A DNA stretch of 61,125 nt from Ruminococcaceae bacterium AB4001. GTDB taxonomy: Bacteria > Bacillota > Clostridia > Saccharofermentanales > Saccharofermentanaceae. Under the pieces are notes generated by a model. That model worked only from the letters and a program-made list of their open reading frames with translations, was not told the origin of the DNA and did not search any database. Position numbers and translations under genes: made by a program. The stretch lies in the NCBI GenBank assembly GCA_000621765.1, contig JHXJ01000019.1, positions 1 through 61,125 of the forward strand. Direction: 5' to 3'. Shown here one piece after another: positions 1-8,916 of the stretch (positions are counted from its first letter, which is position 1; every line of letters starts with the position of its first letter).

Positions 1-2
1 CT

Positions 3-203
3 AAATCTGAAATTAGTAATTGTTCCAAGCCGCACTTATTACAATTCAGTTTAGTTGGTTACGCGGGAGCTGATCCCTACCTGCTTAATCGAATGCTTAT
101 AACAAGGGGTTGGCTGACAGTTTGGTTTACGGATGCAAGATCCAAAGGGCTGTACGTCAGGCCAATTACTCCCCGTATTATAAGAAAAAGTGCAACTGTC
201 TGA
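3..203 (+). other. Open frame entering from the left edge, possible gene 3' end
   Basis: The frame beginning at base 3 stays open for 66 codons and ends at a TGA at 201-203, so it could be the last part of a gene that starts outside the window. The peptide is rich in Trp, Tyr and Leu, and I do not recognise a family in it. An open frame of this length occurs by chance fairly often, so support is weak. Apart from this and the hairpin at 244-275, I see nothing in the first 298 bases. Confidence 0.15.
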
Positions 204-243
204 GTTAATTACTCTCTAACAATTACACTTTCTATGGTACTAA

Positions 244-275
244 ACGGCCGTCCCGGATATTCCCGGGACGGCCGT
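244..275 (-). terminator. Hairpin terminator after the DUF362 gene
   Basis: A GC-rich inverted repeat (ACGGCCGTCCCGG, 5-6 base loop, matching arm) lies about 25 bases beyond the stop codon of the minus-strand gene at 299. The bases after it on the minus strand are only moderately T-rich (TTTAGT), so termination strength is uncertain. Confidence 0.6.
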
Positions 276-298
276 ATTCTTTACATTGAAATCAAATG

Positions 299-1423
299 TC
301 ACTTCATTACGACCAGTTCGTATTCGCGTGAACCTATTCCTATCTTCTCGGCATGTTCCAATGTCTCAGCCCAGGAAACGTTCGGATTGCTGTTGTGCCA
401 TACATCACCGTGATCGTGGAAATGTTCTCTTCTCATGTTGTCACCTAACTGGCTGTTGCTTACAGGTTCAGCCTTTTGGCAGAGATCGACACATGCCTGG
501 TCAAGTGCAACGGGATCAAATGAAGCAAGCATTCCAATATCAGGAAGTATGGGCGCGTCGTTCTCTCCATGACAGTCACAGTTGGGCGAAACATCAGTAA
601 TAAGGCTGATGTGAAAACACGGTCTGTCACTTACTACCGCAGCAGTATACTCTGCCATCTTTCTTCCGAGCATTGAAGCCGCATCCCAGTTATCGTTCTC
701 AATCGCATCGAAAGCGCAGGCTCCTATGCAGCGGCCGCAGCCCTTGCACTTTGCGGGATCGATCCGCGCTTTATTGTTTTCGTATACGAACGCATCAGAT
801 CCGCATTCCTTGGAACACCTTCTGCATCCCCTGCATCTGTCAGTGATGACATGCGGATGTCCGCTCTGATGCTGCTGCATCTTCCCTGCCCGGCTTCCGC
901 ATCCCATTCCGATATTCTTGATCGTGCCTCCGAAGCCTGCCTGCTCATGGCCCTTAAAATGTGTAAGCGAGATAAAGATGTCGGCATCCATGACAGCGCG
1001 TCCGATGTACGCTTCTTTACAGTATTCGCCATTAGGTACCGGAACAATGATATCGTCAGTTCCGCGAAGACCGTCAGCGATTATTATCTGGCATCCGGTA
1101 GTAACCGTATTGAATCCGTTAATGTTAGCGCAGTCCATATGCTCCAGCGCATGCTTGCGGCTTCCGGGGTAAAGCGTATTGCAGTCAGTAAGGAAAGGAA
1201 GACCGCCGTTTTCTTTTACTATGTCAGCAACAGCCTTGGCATAATTAGGTCTTAAATAAGCAAGATTGCCAAGCTCGCCAAAGTGCATCTTGATGGCAAC
1301 GAACTTGTTATCCATGTCGATCGTTTCTATGCCGGCGAGCTTAATCAGCTTCTGAAGTTTTAATGTGAGCGGAACACCCAAACCCGTGCGGAAATCAGTA
1401 AAATACACTTTTGAACTGCCCAT
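299..1423 (-). CDS. DUF362 domain protein with two 4Fe-4S ferredoxin motifs
   Basis: A 374-residue cytoplasmic protein. The N-terminal two thirds match the DUF362 family, with the opening SSKVYFTDFRT and a conserved THFKGHEQAGFGGTIKN segment. Near residues 190-240 there are two ferredoxin-type cysteine clusters, CRGCRRCSKEC and CKGCGRCIGAC, each able to hold a 4Fe-4S cluster. The DUF362-ferredoxin arrangement is common in anaerobes, but its reaction is not established; an electron-transfer or iron-sulfur role is inferred. The start is the ATG at 1423 because an AGGAGG lies 9 bases upstream; an in-frame extension to 1486 has no comparable site. It stands alone, diverging from the acyltransferase at 1639. 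Confidence 0.85.
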   Translation of the reverse strand: MGSSKVYFTDFRTGLGVPLTLKLQKLIKLAGIETIDMDNKFVAIKMHFGELGNLAYLRPNYAKAVADIVKENGGLPFLTDCNTLYPGSRKHALEHMDCANINGFNTVTTGCQIIIADGLRGTDDIIVPVPNGEYCKEAYIGRAVMDADIFISLTHFKGHEQAGFGGTIKNIGMGCGSRAGKMQQHQSGHPHVITDRCRGCRRCSKECGSDAFVYENNKARIDPAKCKGCGRCIGACAFDAIENDNWDAASMLGRKMAEYTAAVVSDRPCFHISLITDVSPNCDCHGENDAPILPDIGMLASFDPVALDQACVDLCQKAEPVSNSQLGDNMRREHFHDHGDVWHNSNPNVSWAETLEHAEKIGIGSREYELVVMK

Positions 1424-1638
1424 GCCTGTCTTCCTCCTATTACTCTGTAAATCTGTAAATGAATACTCTTCAACAGATGTCATCATAAATACTGTTTCAT
1501 TATATTATTTTTCCCGGTCCGGTTATTTCATAAATACACTATCTGTGTTCCATTTTGTATTCAAATATTAAATAAGATGACTGATATTAATCTTTATGAG
1601 AAAATATACAAGGTGATTTTATAATCGTGAGGTGCTCT

Positions 1639-3276
1639 ATGGCAGATTTTCTAACAGGTCTGACCTTCTGGAAGGTCGCAGATCAGATCGTGGCTTATCT
1701 TTACATCATCCTCTTTATCTGGGGAGGCTCAAACAAGTTCGGCAAGAAGCTCGAGTTCAATGACGACTTCACAAGTCTTGACGTCATGAAATCGCTTCGT
1801 GGTTTTGCTGCCATAGGAGTTATGCTCCATCACATCTCGCAGGAATATTTCCTTCAGGAAGAAGGCGTCCTTTCAGCATTCGTCAATGCGGGTGCTTATT
1901 TCGTTGCTATCTTCTTCTTCTGTTCAGGCTACGGACTCATCAAGAGTCTCGATACCAAGAAGGATTATCTGAAGGGATTCATCAGCAAGAGGATCGTTAA
2001 GTCAATCGTCGTCCCGTTCTACGTAAATGCGATCATCTACGGTCTGTTTTTCTTCATCGTTAAGATACCTCTCGATAAGACACAGTGGGTCACCAATCTC
2101 CTGGGAATTACCATGATGAACGAATATGCATGGTTCCCCATCGTCCTCGCGATACTGTATCTCCTGTTCTACCTCTGCTTCCGCTTTATCAAGAACCGTC
2201 CAGTCTGCTTTGCCATTATTTTCGTGTTCATCATCGCAATGGGAATCGGTACCTGCATCAACGGCCACTTTGCATGGTGGGCAGGTGAAGATAACTGGTG
2301 GATGACCGAAGAGGGTTATATGTCCGCAAAATGGTGGATGTACGAAAAGGTCTTCTGGTTCAACGGAGAATGGTGGGTCAACTCCGCTCCCGCATTCCTC
2401 ACTGGTCTCATCTTTGCCAGCTACGAGAAGCAGATTGTTTCTTTCTTCAAGAAATCATATGCACTCAAGTTCCATGTGCTCCTGATCATAACCATGATCT
2501 TCTATCAGCTCTCATCATTCGGTCAGTCCAAGTTCGGATACTGGACAGAATACAATATGAACGGACCTGAGATCGGCAATAAGATCGTTACTTTCTTCTG
2601 TCAGGTTCCGTTATTCCTGGTACTCACGCTTACCATCTTCGTATTCCTGATGAAATACCATGTTAAGAATCCGGTACTGGCTTTCTTCGGTAAATACTCA
2701 CTCCATACTTACCTCATGAATCTCGCAGCAATAATGCTGATGCGTTTTACCGAGTTCGGCGTGCTCTTTGACTACGGCAAGGGCAACTTCCTGATATTCG
2801 GTCTGTCAGTTCTTATCCTCTCCACATTGTTCGGTGTCGGAGAACAGAAGATTACTGAGAAGGTTCAGAATTTCCTGTTTAAGGACAGGAAAAAGCAGCT
2901 CGCATTTACCGCACCTGTCATAGAACCCGCTCCGGAAGAAAAAGATTCCTCAGACGGAAATACTGAGTCAACATCAGCAGATGATTCAAAAACTGAGCCT
3001 GGTGAGACTTCAGAATCCGAAGCAGCTGATACTTCAAAAACAGAATCAACTGAAACTTCAAAATCAGAGACAGCTAAAGCTTCCGGATCAAAGTCAGCTG
3101 AAGCTTCAAAACCGGATCAGGATAAAACGTCAGACAAGAAGTCAGATAAAGCATCTGAATCAAAGTCAGATAATGTTCCCGAATCGAAGCCTGATAAAAC
3201 TCCGGATTCAAAAGCAGCTAAAAAAACAGATAATGCTCCGGCAAAAAAATCCGGAAAAGGCAAAGGTAAGAAGTAA
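1639..3276 (+). CDS. Acyltransferase-3 family membrane protein with repetitive charged tail
   Basis: A 545-residue integral membrane protein. Residues about 1-420 contain around ten hydrophobic segments and the hallmark start of the acyltransferase-3 family: an LRGFAAIGVMLHHIS stretch in which RG and HH correspond to the family's conserved Arg and catalytic His. Members transfer acyl groups, often O-acetyl, to surface polysaccharide or peptidoglycan; the acceptor here is unknown. The last 130 residues are a low-complexity Ser/Lys/Glu/Thr/Asp tail of degenerate short repeats (SESK, KSD, TSK types) with no hydrophobic segment. The ATG at 1639 is preferred because GAGG lies 6 bases upstream; a GTG at 1627 is the alternative. 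It converges on the repeat protein at 3395 across a shared terminator. Confidence 0.8.
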   Translation: MADFLTGLTFWKVADQIVAYLYIILFIWGGSNKFGKKLEFNDDFTSLDVMKSLRGFAAIGVMLHHISQEYFLQEEGVLSAFVNAGAYFVAIFFFCSGYGLIKSLDTKKDYLKGFISKRIVKSIVVPFYVNAIIYGLFFFIVKIPLDKTQWVTNLLGITMMNEYAWFPIVLAILYLLFYLCFRFIKNRPVCFAIIFVFIIAMGIGTCINGHFAWWAGEDNWWMTEEGYMSAKWWMYEKVFWFNGEWWVNSAPAFLTGLIFASYEKQIVSFFKKSYALKFHVLLIITMIFYQLSSFGQSKFGYWTEYNMNGPEIGNKIVTFFCQVPLFLVLTLTIFVFLMKYHVKNPVLAFFGKYSLHTYLMNLAAIMLMRFTEFGVLFDYGKGNFLIFGLSVLILSTLFGVGEQKITEKVQNFLFKDRKKQLAFTAPVIEPAPEEKDSSDGNTESTSADDSKTEPGETSESEAADTSKTESTETSKSETAKASGSKSAEASKPDQDKTSDKKSDKASESKSDNVPESKPDKTPDSKAAKKTDNAPAKKSGKGKGKK

Positions 3277-3318
3277 TCTCACTTTTGAGGTTTTTAGTCT
3301 AAGCAATAACAATGAATT

Positions 3319-3359
3319 AGGGGTTGTCTCTTAAGCTAAATGCTTTTGAGACAACCCCT
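3319..3359. terminator. Bidirectional terminator between convergent genes
   Basis: AGGGGTTGTCTC and GAGACAACCCCT form a perfect 12-bp stem, and the loop contains a further AAGC/GCTT pairing. It lies between the converging genes ending at 3276 (plus) and 3395 (minus) and is followed on the plus strand by a T-rich stretch. The arm core GGTTGTCT recurs in the hairpins at 6422 and 33346. Confidence 0.8.
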
Positions 3360-3394
3360 TGTAAAGTTTTTGTTCTGAGCCTTAAGATCAGTAA

Positions 3395-5104
3395 TTATCC
3401 TTTATAAATACTGTCTGGTATGAGGATTACTTCGATCGGTCTTCCTTCAGGATTAATACATGCACCATTGCTGTCGAAATCATAATACCTGTCATTGATC
3501 ATAAGGTATTCAACATTGGATTCCGCTACTCCGTAATTAAAGTAATACCACTTGTTTCCGTATTTCAGCCATCCGTCTTCAAATACTACTCCGTTGGAGT
3601 CAGAATAAGTCCAACCATAGTCTTCCTTATCCCAGCCAATGATCAAAGCACCGTTCTTATCGAATTTATAGGAGTCTTTATAACTGATATCATAGAAAGT
3701 AAAGATTCCATTCATAGCAGCGGCGCCATATGGCAGGTAATACCATTTTCCGTTTATCTTCTGCCAATCATACAAGAGCTTGCCGTCAGAACCATAATAG
3801 AACCAACAATCATTCGGCTCTGAATCTTCATATGCGACCGTTACCTTATACCAGCCCCTGTAGTTTTGATTAGGATTAATGCATTTTCCGTTTTCATCAA
3901 ATACATAAACCTTATCATCAACTATAGTATATCCCTGTTCTTTAGTTACCATTCTTCCGTCGGATTCGAAGTAATACCAGGCTCCGTTTATATTCAGCCA
4001 CTTATTGCGGTACATTTCGCCGCCTGCTCCGACATAAACCCAATAATCAACATCAGACCCGGCATCGGATTGATTCTGACCTTTTACATGATGCCAGCCT
4101 TTGACAACCTCTCCTGTTGTATTCTTGCACACTCCGTTGCTGTCAAAATCGTAAAGACGGCCGTCGATAAAGTATTTCTTCGCATTGGTAACCATTTTGC
4201 AGTTATAATCAAAATAATAGAAATTGCCGTTATACTTAAACCATCTGCCGCTATAAAGATAGCCTTTGGAATCAGAATAATACCAGTAACCGTCAACTTC
4301 CCGCCAGCCTGTAAGTATCTTACCTTCATTTGAGAAATAAACCATTCCGTATTCGTAACCATTAGACGGATCGTTTGTCCATACAAGTCCCGTTGCCATC
4401 TGATAGCAAAGTTCGGTATCGTCATTATAATATGGATCGAAATAGTACCAGGAACCGTTTATCTTTTTCCAATGATCCACTGCTTTGCCATTTGAATCAA
4501 AATAGAACCAGATATCCTTCTTTGGATTAAACCATCCGGTTACCATTCTTCCTTTTCCGTCGAAACAGTAGTTATCCCCGTTTTTATCCTCATACCAACC
4601 ATATGTCATAAGGCCGTATTCACCAAAACGGGAATCTCTGGACCAGCCTTTCTTTTCGCTGAAATAATACCAGTAATTGCCGATCTTTTTCCAGCCGACA
4701 TAAGCAGCGCCATCAGAACCGACAAATCTCCAGTCCCTTATGTTAGAGTACTCGGGCATCTTTTCGACATTGTCATTAAGTTCCCAACCTTCCGAGATCT
4801 TATGCTTTCCGCAGTCGATCCACGTATTCTTTTCCATGTGGCCGTTCGAATCGAAATGGTACAGTTTTCCATCAATGTATGCCCATGTATCGTGCAATAC
4901 ATAACCATCTTCCCAGAAATAGTACCAGTTGCCGTTAACGTTCTTCCAATCGCTGGTTACATATTCGGTGGAAGAAGTATAGTAGCGCCAGCCTATGTCA
5001 TCGCTGCCCTGCCAGCCTGTCGAGTCTGCCAAAGAAGACAACGAAGCCAAAGACATTATCAGTCCCGCGGAAAAGGCAGCAACTAACACTTTCTTAATTC
5101 CCAT
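3395..5104 (-). CDS. Secreted protein of aromatic cell-wall-binding (choline/glucan-binding-like) repeats
   Basis: A 569-residue protein with a signal peptide (basic MGIKK, hydrophobic core, SLA-DS cleavage region). Almost all of the mature part consists of about twenty-residue units of the type GW-x-x-x-x-G-x-WYYF-x-x-x-G, the pattern of CW_binding/glucan-binding repeats that hold proteins on the surface through choline or glycan. No catalytic domain is visible; the last 30 residues are not repeat-like. The start is the ATG at 5104, with AAGGAGG upstream; a further in-frame extension to 5194 would sit in front of the signal peptide and is unlikely. An extended -10 (TGATATAAT) lies about 35 bases upstream. 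Function is inferred to be surface binding or adhesion; the ligand cannot be read from sequence. Confidence 0.8.
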   Translation of the reverse strand: MGIKKVLVAAFSAGLIMSLASLSSLADSTGWQGSDDIGWRYYTSSTEYVTSDWKNVNGNWYYFWEDGYVLHDTWAYIDGKLYHFDSNGHMEKNTWIDCGKHKISEGWELNDNVEKMPEYSNIRDWRFVGSDGAAYVGWKKIGNYWYYFSEKKGWSRDSRFGEYGLMTYGWYEDKNGDNYCFDGKGRMVTGWFNPKKDIWFYFDSNGKAVDHWKKINGSWYYFDPYYNDDTELCYQMATGLVWTNDPSNGYEYGMVYFSNEGKILTGWREVDGYWYYSDSKGYLYSGRWFKYNGNFYYFDYNCKMVTNAKKYFIDGRLYDFDSNGVCKNTTGEVVKGWHHVKGQNQSDAGSDVDYWVYVGAGGEMYRNKWLNINGAWYYFESDGRMVTKEQGYTIVDDKVYVFDENGKCINPNQNYRGWYKVTVAYEDSEPNDCWFYYGSDGKLLYDWQKINGKWYYLPYGAAAMNGIFTFYDISYKDSYKFDKNGALIIGWDKEDYGWTYSDSNGVVFEDGWLKYGNKWYYFNYGVAESNVEYLMINDRYYDFDSNGACINPEGRPIEVILIPDSIYKG

Positions 5105-5138
5105 TTGAATTCCCTCCTTTTTTAGTTTCAATAAATTA

Positions 5139-5144
5139 ATTATA
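5139..5144 (-). promoter_or_regulatory. Probable extended -10 element of the repeat-protein gene
   Basis: TATAAT preceded by TGA on the minus strand, in a very AT-rich stretch 35 bases upstream of the ATG at 5104. No good -35 box is seen, which is compatible with an extended -10 promoter. Confidence 0.35.
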
Positions 5145-5246
5145 TCAAAATGTAAATTTCTATTTATAAAAATCAGAGGGCTGGATTTATGCACATTGCA
5201 TTACAAACCGGTCTAAAATTCCAGGCCAGTCCTGTTTTCCGGGAAT

Positions 5247-5279
5247 AAAAAATCCGGATCAGCTGCTGCCCATCCGGAT
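5247..5279 (-). terminator. Terminator of the YhbD-ArsR operon
   Basis: Two copies of ATCCGGAT around an 11-13 base loop form a hairpin followed on the minus strand by a run of six T. It begins 13 bases after the stop of the ArsR-type gene. Confidence 0.75.
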
Positions 5280-5291
5280 CGTTCGTTTTTG

Positions 5292-5675
5292 TCAGTCTTT
5301 TTTCTTTTTCTTGTTCTTGTCTTTTTTCTTCTTTTTCTTGCTCTTCTTCAACTTCTCATTTTCGCTATCCGCAGATCCCTTATCTGTCTTCTTCGAACCT
5401 GACTTAAGTGAAGAGATTCCGGATATCACTATGTCTATGGTATCCCGGTTTACTGAATAATATGCACATCTTCCTTTGCGGACGACATTGACCAGACCGG
5501 CATCAGCAAGACACGCCATATGATGCGAGAGCGTTGGCTGCGTAAAATCAAATTCCGCGAGGATCTCTTTGGCAGTGAGCTCACCTTTTGAAGCAATCAG
5601 CGAAAGGATCTTAAATCTGGCGCCTTCAGCAAGAACGCCCAGCTTCTCGATCATCTGGTCTTCTTTAGCAGCCAT
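5292..5675 (-). CDS. ArsR-type winged-helix regulator with lysine-rich tail
   Basis: A 127-residue protein. Residues 5-85 form an ArsR-like winged helix: LGVLAEGARFKILSLIASKG, then the recognition-helix segment FTQPTLSHHMACLADAGLV and a wing with RKGRCAYYSV. I see no clear metal-binding ELCVCDL motif, so the effector is unknown. From about residue 95 the protein continues as a tail with very many lysines, which could bind nucleic acid or acidic polymers; that is inference. It follows the YhbD-type gene by 12 bases without a strong ribosome-binding site of its own, suggesting coupled translation in one operon that ends at the hairpin at 5247. Confidence 0.8.
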   Translation of the reverse strand: MAAKEDQMIEKLGVLAEGARFKILSLIASKGELTAKEILAEFDFTQPTLSHHMACLADAGLVNVVRKGRCAYYSVNRDTIDIVISGISSLKSGSKKTDKGSADSENEKLKKSKKKKKKDKNKKKKKD

Positions 5676-5687
5676 CAGGATAACTTA

Positions 5688-6314
5688 TCAGGCAATGAGC
5701 TGATCCTTGAGAGCTTCTTCAAATTCGCCGAGATTTGCGCAGGCAATTATCTCTGCGTTATCTTCGAGAAGGATCTCATCTTCGCCTCTTACGAGCACAG
5801 TCATGGGCACGCCCATCTTACGCAGGAGGATAAGCTGATATTCCTTAGAAGTCTCGCATGACAGGTACTTGCACAGAAGCCTTAATACCTGCTTAGCATC
5901 CTCAAGATAGATGCCGGAGAGCTTCATAAGATGATCTACTACATACATTGCAAATACATCATTGAAATCAAGAAGATCTTTCATCGGGAAAACAGAAGTG
6001 AAAGCTGTAACAGACATTCTGCCTACGATCTCGAGATCCTTGAAATCCTGCATCGGGATCTTAAAGCTCTCTACATTAGCCGAGAAGAGTTCCTGCATCT
6101 GGTCAACTGACAGTTCGTTCTTAAGATCCTTGATGCGGCTGATCCTTGCCGTGATCTTATCCTCAGGGAAAAACGTTGCCTGACCGATCTCTGTTGCCTT
6201 ATGGATAAACCAACTCTCGGGGATCAGGCCCTGACGCTTCCAGCGATAGAGTGTTCCGTATGAAATGCCTTCTTTTATAAGCAGATCCTTCTTAGAAATA
6301 AGCCTGTCTTCCAT
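5688..6314 (-). CDS. YhbD/DUF4004 family protein with MerR-like N-terminus
   Basis: A 208-residue protein beginning MEDRLISKKDLLIKEGISYG, followed by LYRWKRQGLIPESWF and GQATFFPEDKI. This is the pattern of the YhbD (DUF4004) family, whose N-terminus resembles a MerR-type helix-turn-helix. The rest is helical, without membrane segments. Family function is not well established; a regulatory role is inferred. The ATG at 6314 is chosen because similarity starts there; a TTG at 6329 would add five residues. It is the first gene of a two-gene operon with the ArsR-type regulator. Confidence 0.75.
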   Translation of the reverse strand: MEDRLISKKDLLIKEGISYGTLYRWKRQGLIPESWFIHKATEIGQATFFPEDKITARISRIKDLKNELSVDQMQELFSANVESFKIPMQDFKDLEIVGRMSVTAFTSVFPMKDLLDFNDVFAMYVVDHLMKLSGIYLEDAKQVLRLLCKYLSCETSKEYQLILLRKMGVPMTVLVRGEDEILLEDNAEIIACANLGEFEEALKDQLIA

Positions 6315-6421
6315 AAAACCTATTACCAACTTTCCTTATATTCTTGATATCCCGATTGTAGAATAACAATGTTACAGACATGAGACATCAGGATAAAAAG
6401 AAGGCAACAAATGACCTATAT

Positions 6422-6454
6422 AAAAGGTTGCCTCCAAAAAGGAGACAACCTTTT
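6422..6454 (-). terminator. Hairpin terminator after the Ala/Glu-rich membrane protein gene
   Basis: A 14-bp stem with one mismatch (AAAAGGTTG-C-CTCC against GGAG-A-CAACCTTTT) and a five-A loop. The arms end in T-runs in both orientations, so it may also stop readthrough from the other side. Confidence 0.75.
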
Positions 6455-6494
6455 AATGGCTTTATGTTTCCCTGCCCGTTTGGAAATCAGGACA

Positions 6495-7169
6495 TCAGTT
6501 GAACTTTACAGATCCGATGATCTTTTCCAAAGACAAAAGAATATTGCTTCTGATCTCAGCCGGGAGAGCTACACCTACGATGATTATCGCGATGAGGCAG
6601 ATAATGAAACCGATGATGTAATAAGCGAGGATCGCTTTCTCAAAATTCTTAACGTTTCTGTTGCGTCCTGCGATCGAAAGGAACAATGTCACAATAAAAC
6701 CGATGACCGGGATCGCGCTCAGGAATGCGAGCCAGAAATACTTGGATGTTGATACAGGTCTGTACTGCGGAGGACAAGCATCGATAAGTGCCTGCTGGGC
6801 AGCTCTCTTCTGTCTCTTCTTCTCGATCTTGGCATCAGCCTTCTCTTTGGCTATTCTCGCCTTCTCTTCTTCCTTAGCACGTGCTGCTTCCTGCTTTGCT
6901 GCATCCTTGGCAGCCTGTTCCTCAGCCTTTTTGGCAGCTTTTGCAGCTGCTTCAGACTCCTTGGCAGCCTTCTTTGCGGCTTCAGCGGAAGCTGCTGCTA
7001 CGGCAGCGGTTGCTGCAACAGGTGCTTCTGCGGCTTTCTCAGCTGCTTTCTCAACAACCTTCTCTTCAGCTGCCTCAACAGCTGCAGCCTCTTCCTTAAC
7101 GGCCTCTACTGCTGCCTCTGCAACATCTTGGATCTCAGGTTCATTCTTGCTATTCAAATCGTCTGCCAT
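6495..7169 (-). CDS. Ala/Glu/Lys-rich coiled-coil protein with two C-terminal membrane segments
   Basis: A 224-residue protein of no recognised family. Residues about 10-130 are almost entirely Ala, Glu, Lys and Val (AAEEKV, AKKAEEQAAKDAAKQEAARAK type runs), predicted as a long helical or coiled-coil arm. After SKYFWLAFLSAIPVIGFIVTLFL comes a second hydrophobic segment, AILAYYIIGFIICLIAIIIVG, then a short tail. The N-terminus lacks a signal peptide, so a cytoplasmic arm anchored by a membrane hairpin is the likely topology. AGGAGG precedes the ATG. It is a single-gene unit with its own terminator. Confidence 0.7.
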   Translation of the reverse strand: MADDLNSKNEPEIQDVAEAAVEAVKEEAAAVEAAEEKVVEKAAEKAAEAPVAATAAVAAASAEAAKKAAKESEAAAKAAKKAEEQAAKDAAKQEAARAKEEEKARIAKEKADAKIEKKRQKRAAQQALIDACPPQYRPVSTSKYFWLAFLSAIPVIGFIVTLFLSIAGRNRNVKNFEKAILAYYIIGFIICLIAIIIVGVALPAEIRSNILLSLEKIIGSVKFN

Positions 7170-7264
7170 ATGAAAGCACCCTCCTTAACTTAATAGTCTG
7201 ATTATAGCATAAGCACTACTATTAAGCATCGCACAAAAAGCTTTGGGAACGAGGGATTACAGCG

Positions 7265-8899
7265 TCACCTGATATACCAGCGGTGTCTTACGTTATATGC
7301 CTTCAGTACTCTGATAAGTCCGTCACAGATAGCGAGTGTTCCGACGATGAGCATATATACCTTGAGCGTGTTTTCAGGAGCAAAAAGAATATAGATTCCG
7401 CTGACTGCCCATACAGCGCTCATGATTATCAAAAGAACTGCAAACTTCCTGTTATGGGTCTTTTTGGCCCTAGCCATGCAGTTATACGAACATGCGAAAA
7501 GGAGAGCGGCGAATATACCGCTCGCCATTACAAATAGAGCGCCTTCCTTTACAAAAGTGATTACAGTTGTGGCGACCAGCGCCGATGAGACAGTGGCATC
7601 TACGAGATGAAGCTGGAAATTCCAACTGTCTTTCTTCATTTTCTTTATCGTAAGCGTGATCGAAATAACTGTCGCAGCAAGCAGGAGCAGTCCGACAAGT
7701 ATGAACATAAAACCTTCCGGAATGAGGAAGATCAGAAGTCCGGCAAGTATCATAGCAAGGCCCTTGGCAAGGTCGGATCTTCTGAACTGTCTGTAAAGGC
7801 TTGATTTTGTTACCTTCTTTCCTGCCCCGTCCAGGAAGAGCTGGTCCGGAAGAGCAGCGGCGTCGAGCCTGAATCCCTTGTCTCCGGAAACAGTCCTGAA
7901 TACACGCTCCCATCCTTTTATTCCAAGCGCGTTGAACTCCTCCAATGTCTGTGTTCCGTCCGCGCTGATCGAATCAAAGAAGGCATTGATAAATCTCTTT
8001 CTCTCTTCGATATCGACAGTATAAATCCACTTATCGATTCCACTGTTGATCCTTGCCGCGAGCGGATCCAATCCGTCGGTCGCGATCAGAAGATCACCGT
8101 GATCGATGCCCCATGAACAAAGCTCGTGCTGCTCCATCATCTGCCTGTCGCTCTTGATGATGTAGCAGTCATCTATCTCCGGAGCGAAAAGACTTCCGAC
8201 TATAGAAAACTGCGGGATTATCCTCGTAGTTTTAGGATTTATCCTCTTAAGAAGATCTAAGTCGAGGACCTCCGGACAGAATCCCGGTCCGTCGTTGGTA
8301 TAAACATGTTCAACGCGGTCGAAAAGAACATCGGGCAGGACTGCTGCCGAATACACTGCCAGATTTCCTCCCTTTGAATGACCGCCGATCAGAACGGTGT
8401 CGAAAACATGCAAGGCCGAACGGACATAATCCTCAGCCATCTTTTGCGCTGAAGTCCGCATGAAGCTCGTCATGAAGTCTTCCTTCCACCCGGCTATGGT
8501 ACAGTCTGTTCCCCTGAAAGCAACAAACGCCCACCCGCCTTCCTTTTCGGGCGAGAACGTCATAGCAGAAAACTGCATTGAATCATCCTCATTTAGGATA
8601 TCCATGAAAGAAGAGATGTAGAGATTTCCGAACCGTTTCGAACTGGCACAGATCTTGACCAGCGAAGTAAATCTTTCGCTGTCGTCAGGTGCCATTTTGC
8701 GGATCGAATAGCCGAGATTCGTAAGGCTGTTTACACACTCACGGAGCGTCATCGTTCCGCCTTCTTCAAACATCTCGGGAATATCTTTTAAGTCGAGATA
8801 ACATAACTGACTGAGCACGATATTATCGACTCGTGAAAAGGGTCTGCCTTCAAAGCCGGTTCCGCCTACCCAGCGGACATAGTCATTTATGTTATCCAT
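7265..8899 (-). CDS. DUF2974 (Mbeg1-like) alpha/beta hydrolase fused to a membrane domain
   Basis: A 544-residue protein. The first 330 residues match DUF2974, a lipase-like alpha/beta hydrolase family. The nucleophile elbow GGHSKGGNLAVYSA gives the G-x-S-x-G serine, and FVAFRGTD and YTNDGPGF are further family motifs. From about residue 375 there are six hydrophobic segments arranged as in HdeD/DUF308 membrane proteins. An esterase/lipase activity at the inner face of the membrane is inferred; the substrate is unknown. It starts 17 bases after the deacetylase gene with no terminator between them, so the two are probably co-transcribed. Confidence 0.8.
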   Translation of the reverse strand: MDNINDYVRWVGGTGFEGRPFSRVDNIVLSQLCYLDLKDIPEMFEEGGTMTLRECVNSLTNLGYSIRKMAPDDSERFTSLVKICASSKRFGNLYISSFMDILNEDDSMQFSAMTFSPEKEGGWAFVAFRGTDCTIAGWKEDFMTSFMRTSAQKMAEDYVRSALHVFDTVLIGGHSKGGNLAVYSAAVLPDVLFDRVEHVYTNDGPGFCPEVLDLDLLKRINPKTTRIIPQFSIVGSLFAPEIDDCYIIKSDRQMMEQHELCSWGIDHGDLLIATDGLDPLAARINSGIDKWIYTVDIEERKRFINAFFDSISADGTQTLEEFNALGIKGWERVFRTVSGDKGFRLDAAALPDQLFLDGAGKKVTKSSLYRQFRRSDLAKGLAMILAGLLIFLIPEGFMFILVGLLLLAATVISITLTIKKMKKDSWNFQLHLVDATVSSALVATTVITFVKEGALFVMASGIFAALLFACSYNCMARAKKTHNRKFAVLLIIMSAVWAVSGIYILFAPENTLKVYMLIVGTLAICDGLIRVLKAYNVRHRWYIR

Positions 8900-8916
8900 A
8901 TCAAGTCATTTTCTGA

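Noticed and set aside
3395-5104. CRISPR-like repeats in the repeat-protein genes
   Set aside because: The periodicity is that of aromatic protein repeats in frame; units vary and there are no constant repeats with unique spacers.
6661-7173. Ala/Ser-rich plus-strand frame
   Set aside because: It mirrors the GCN-rich coding strand of the Ala/Glu protein; alanine codons read as Ser/Ala on the other strand.
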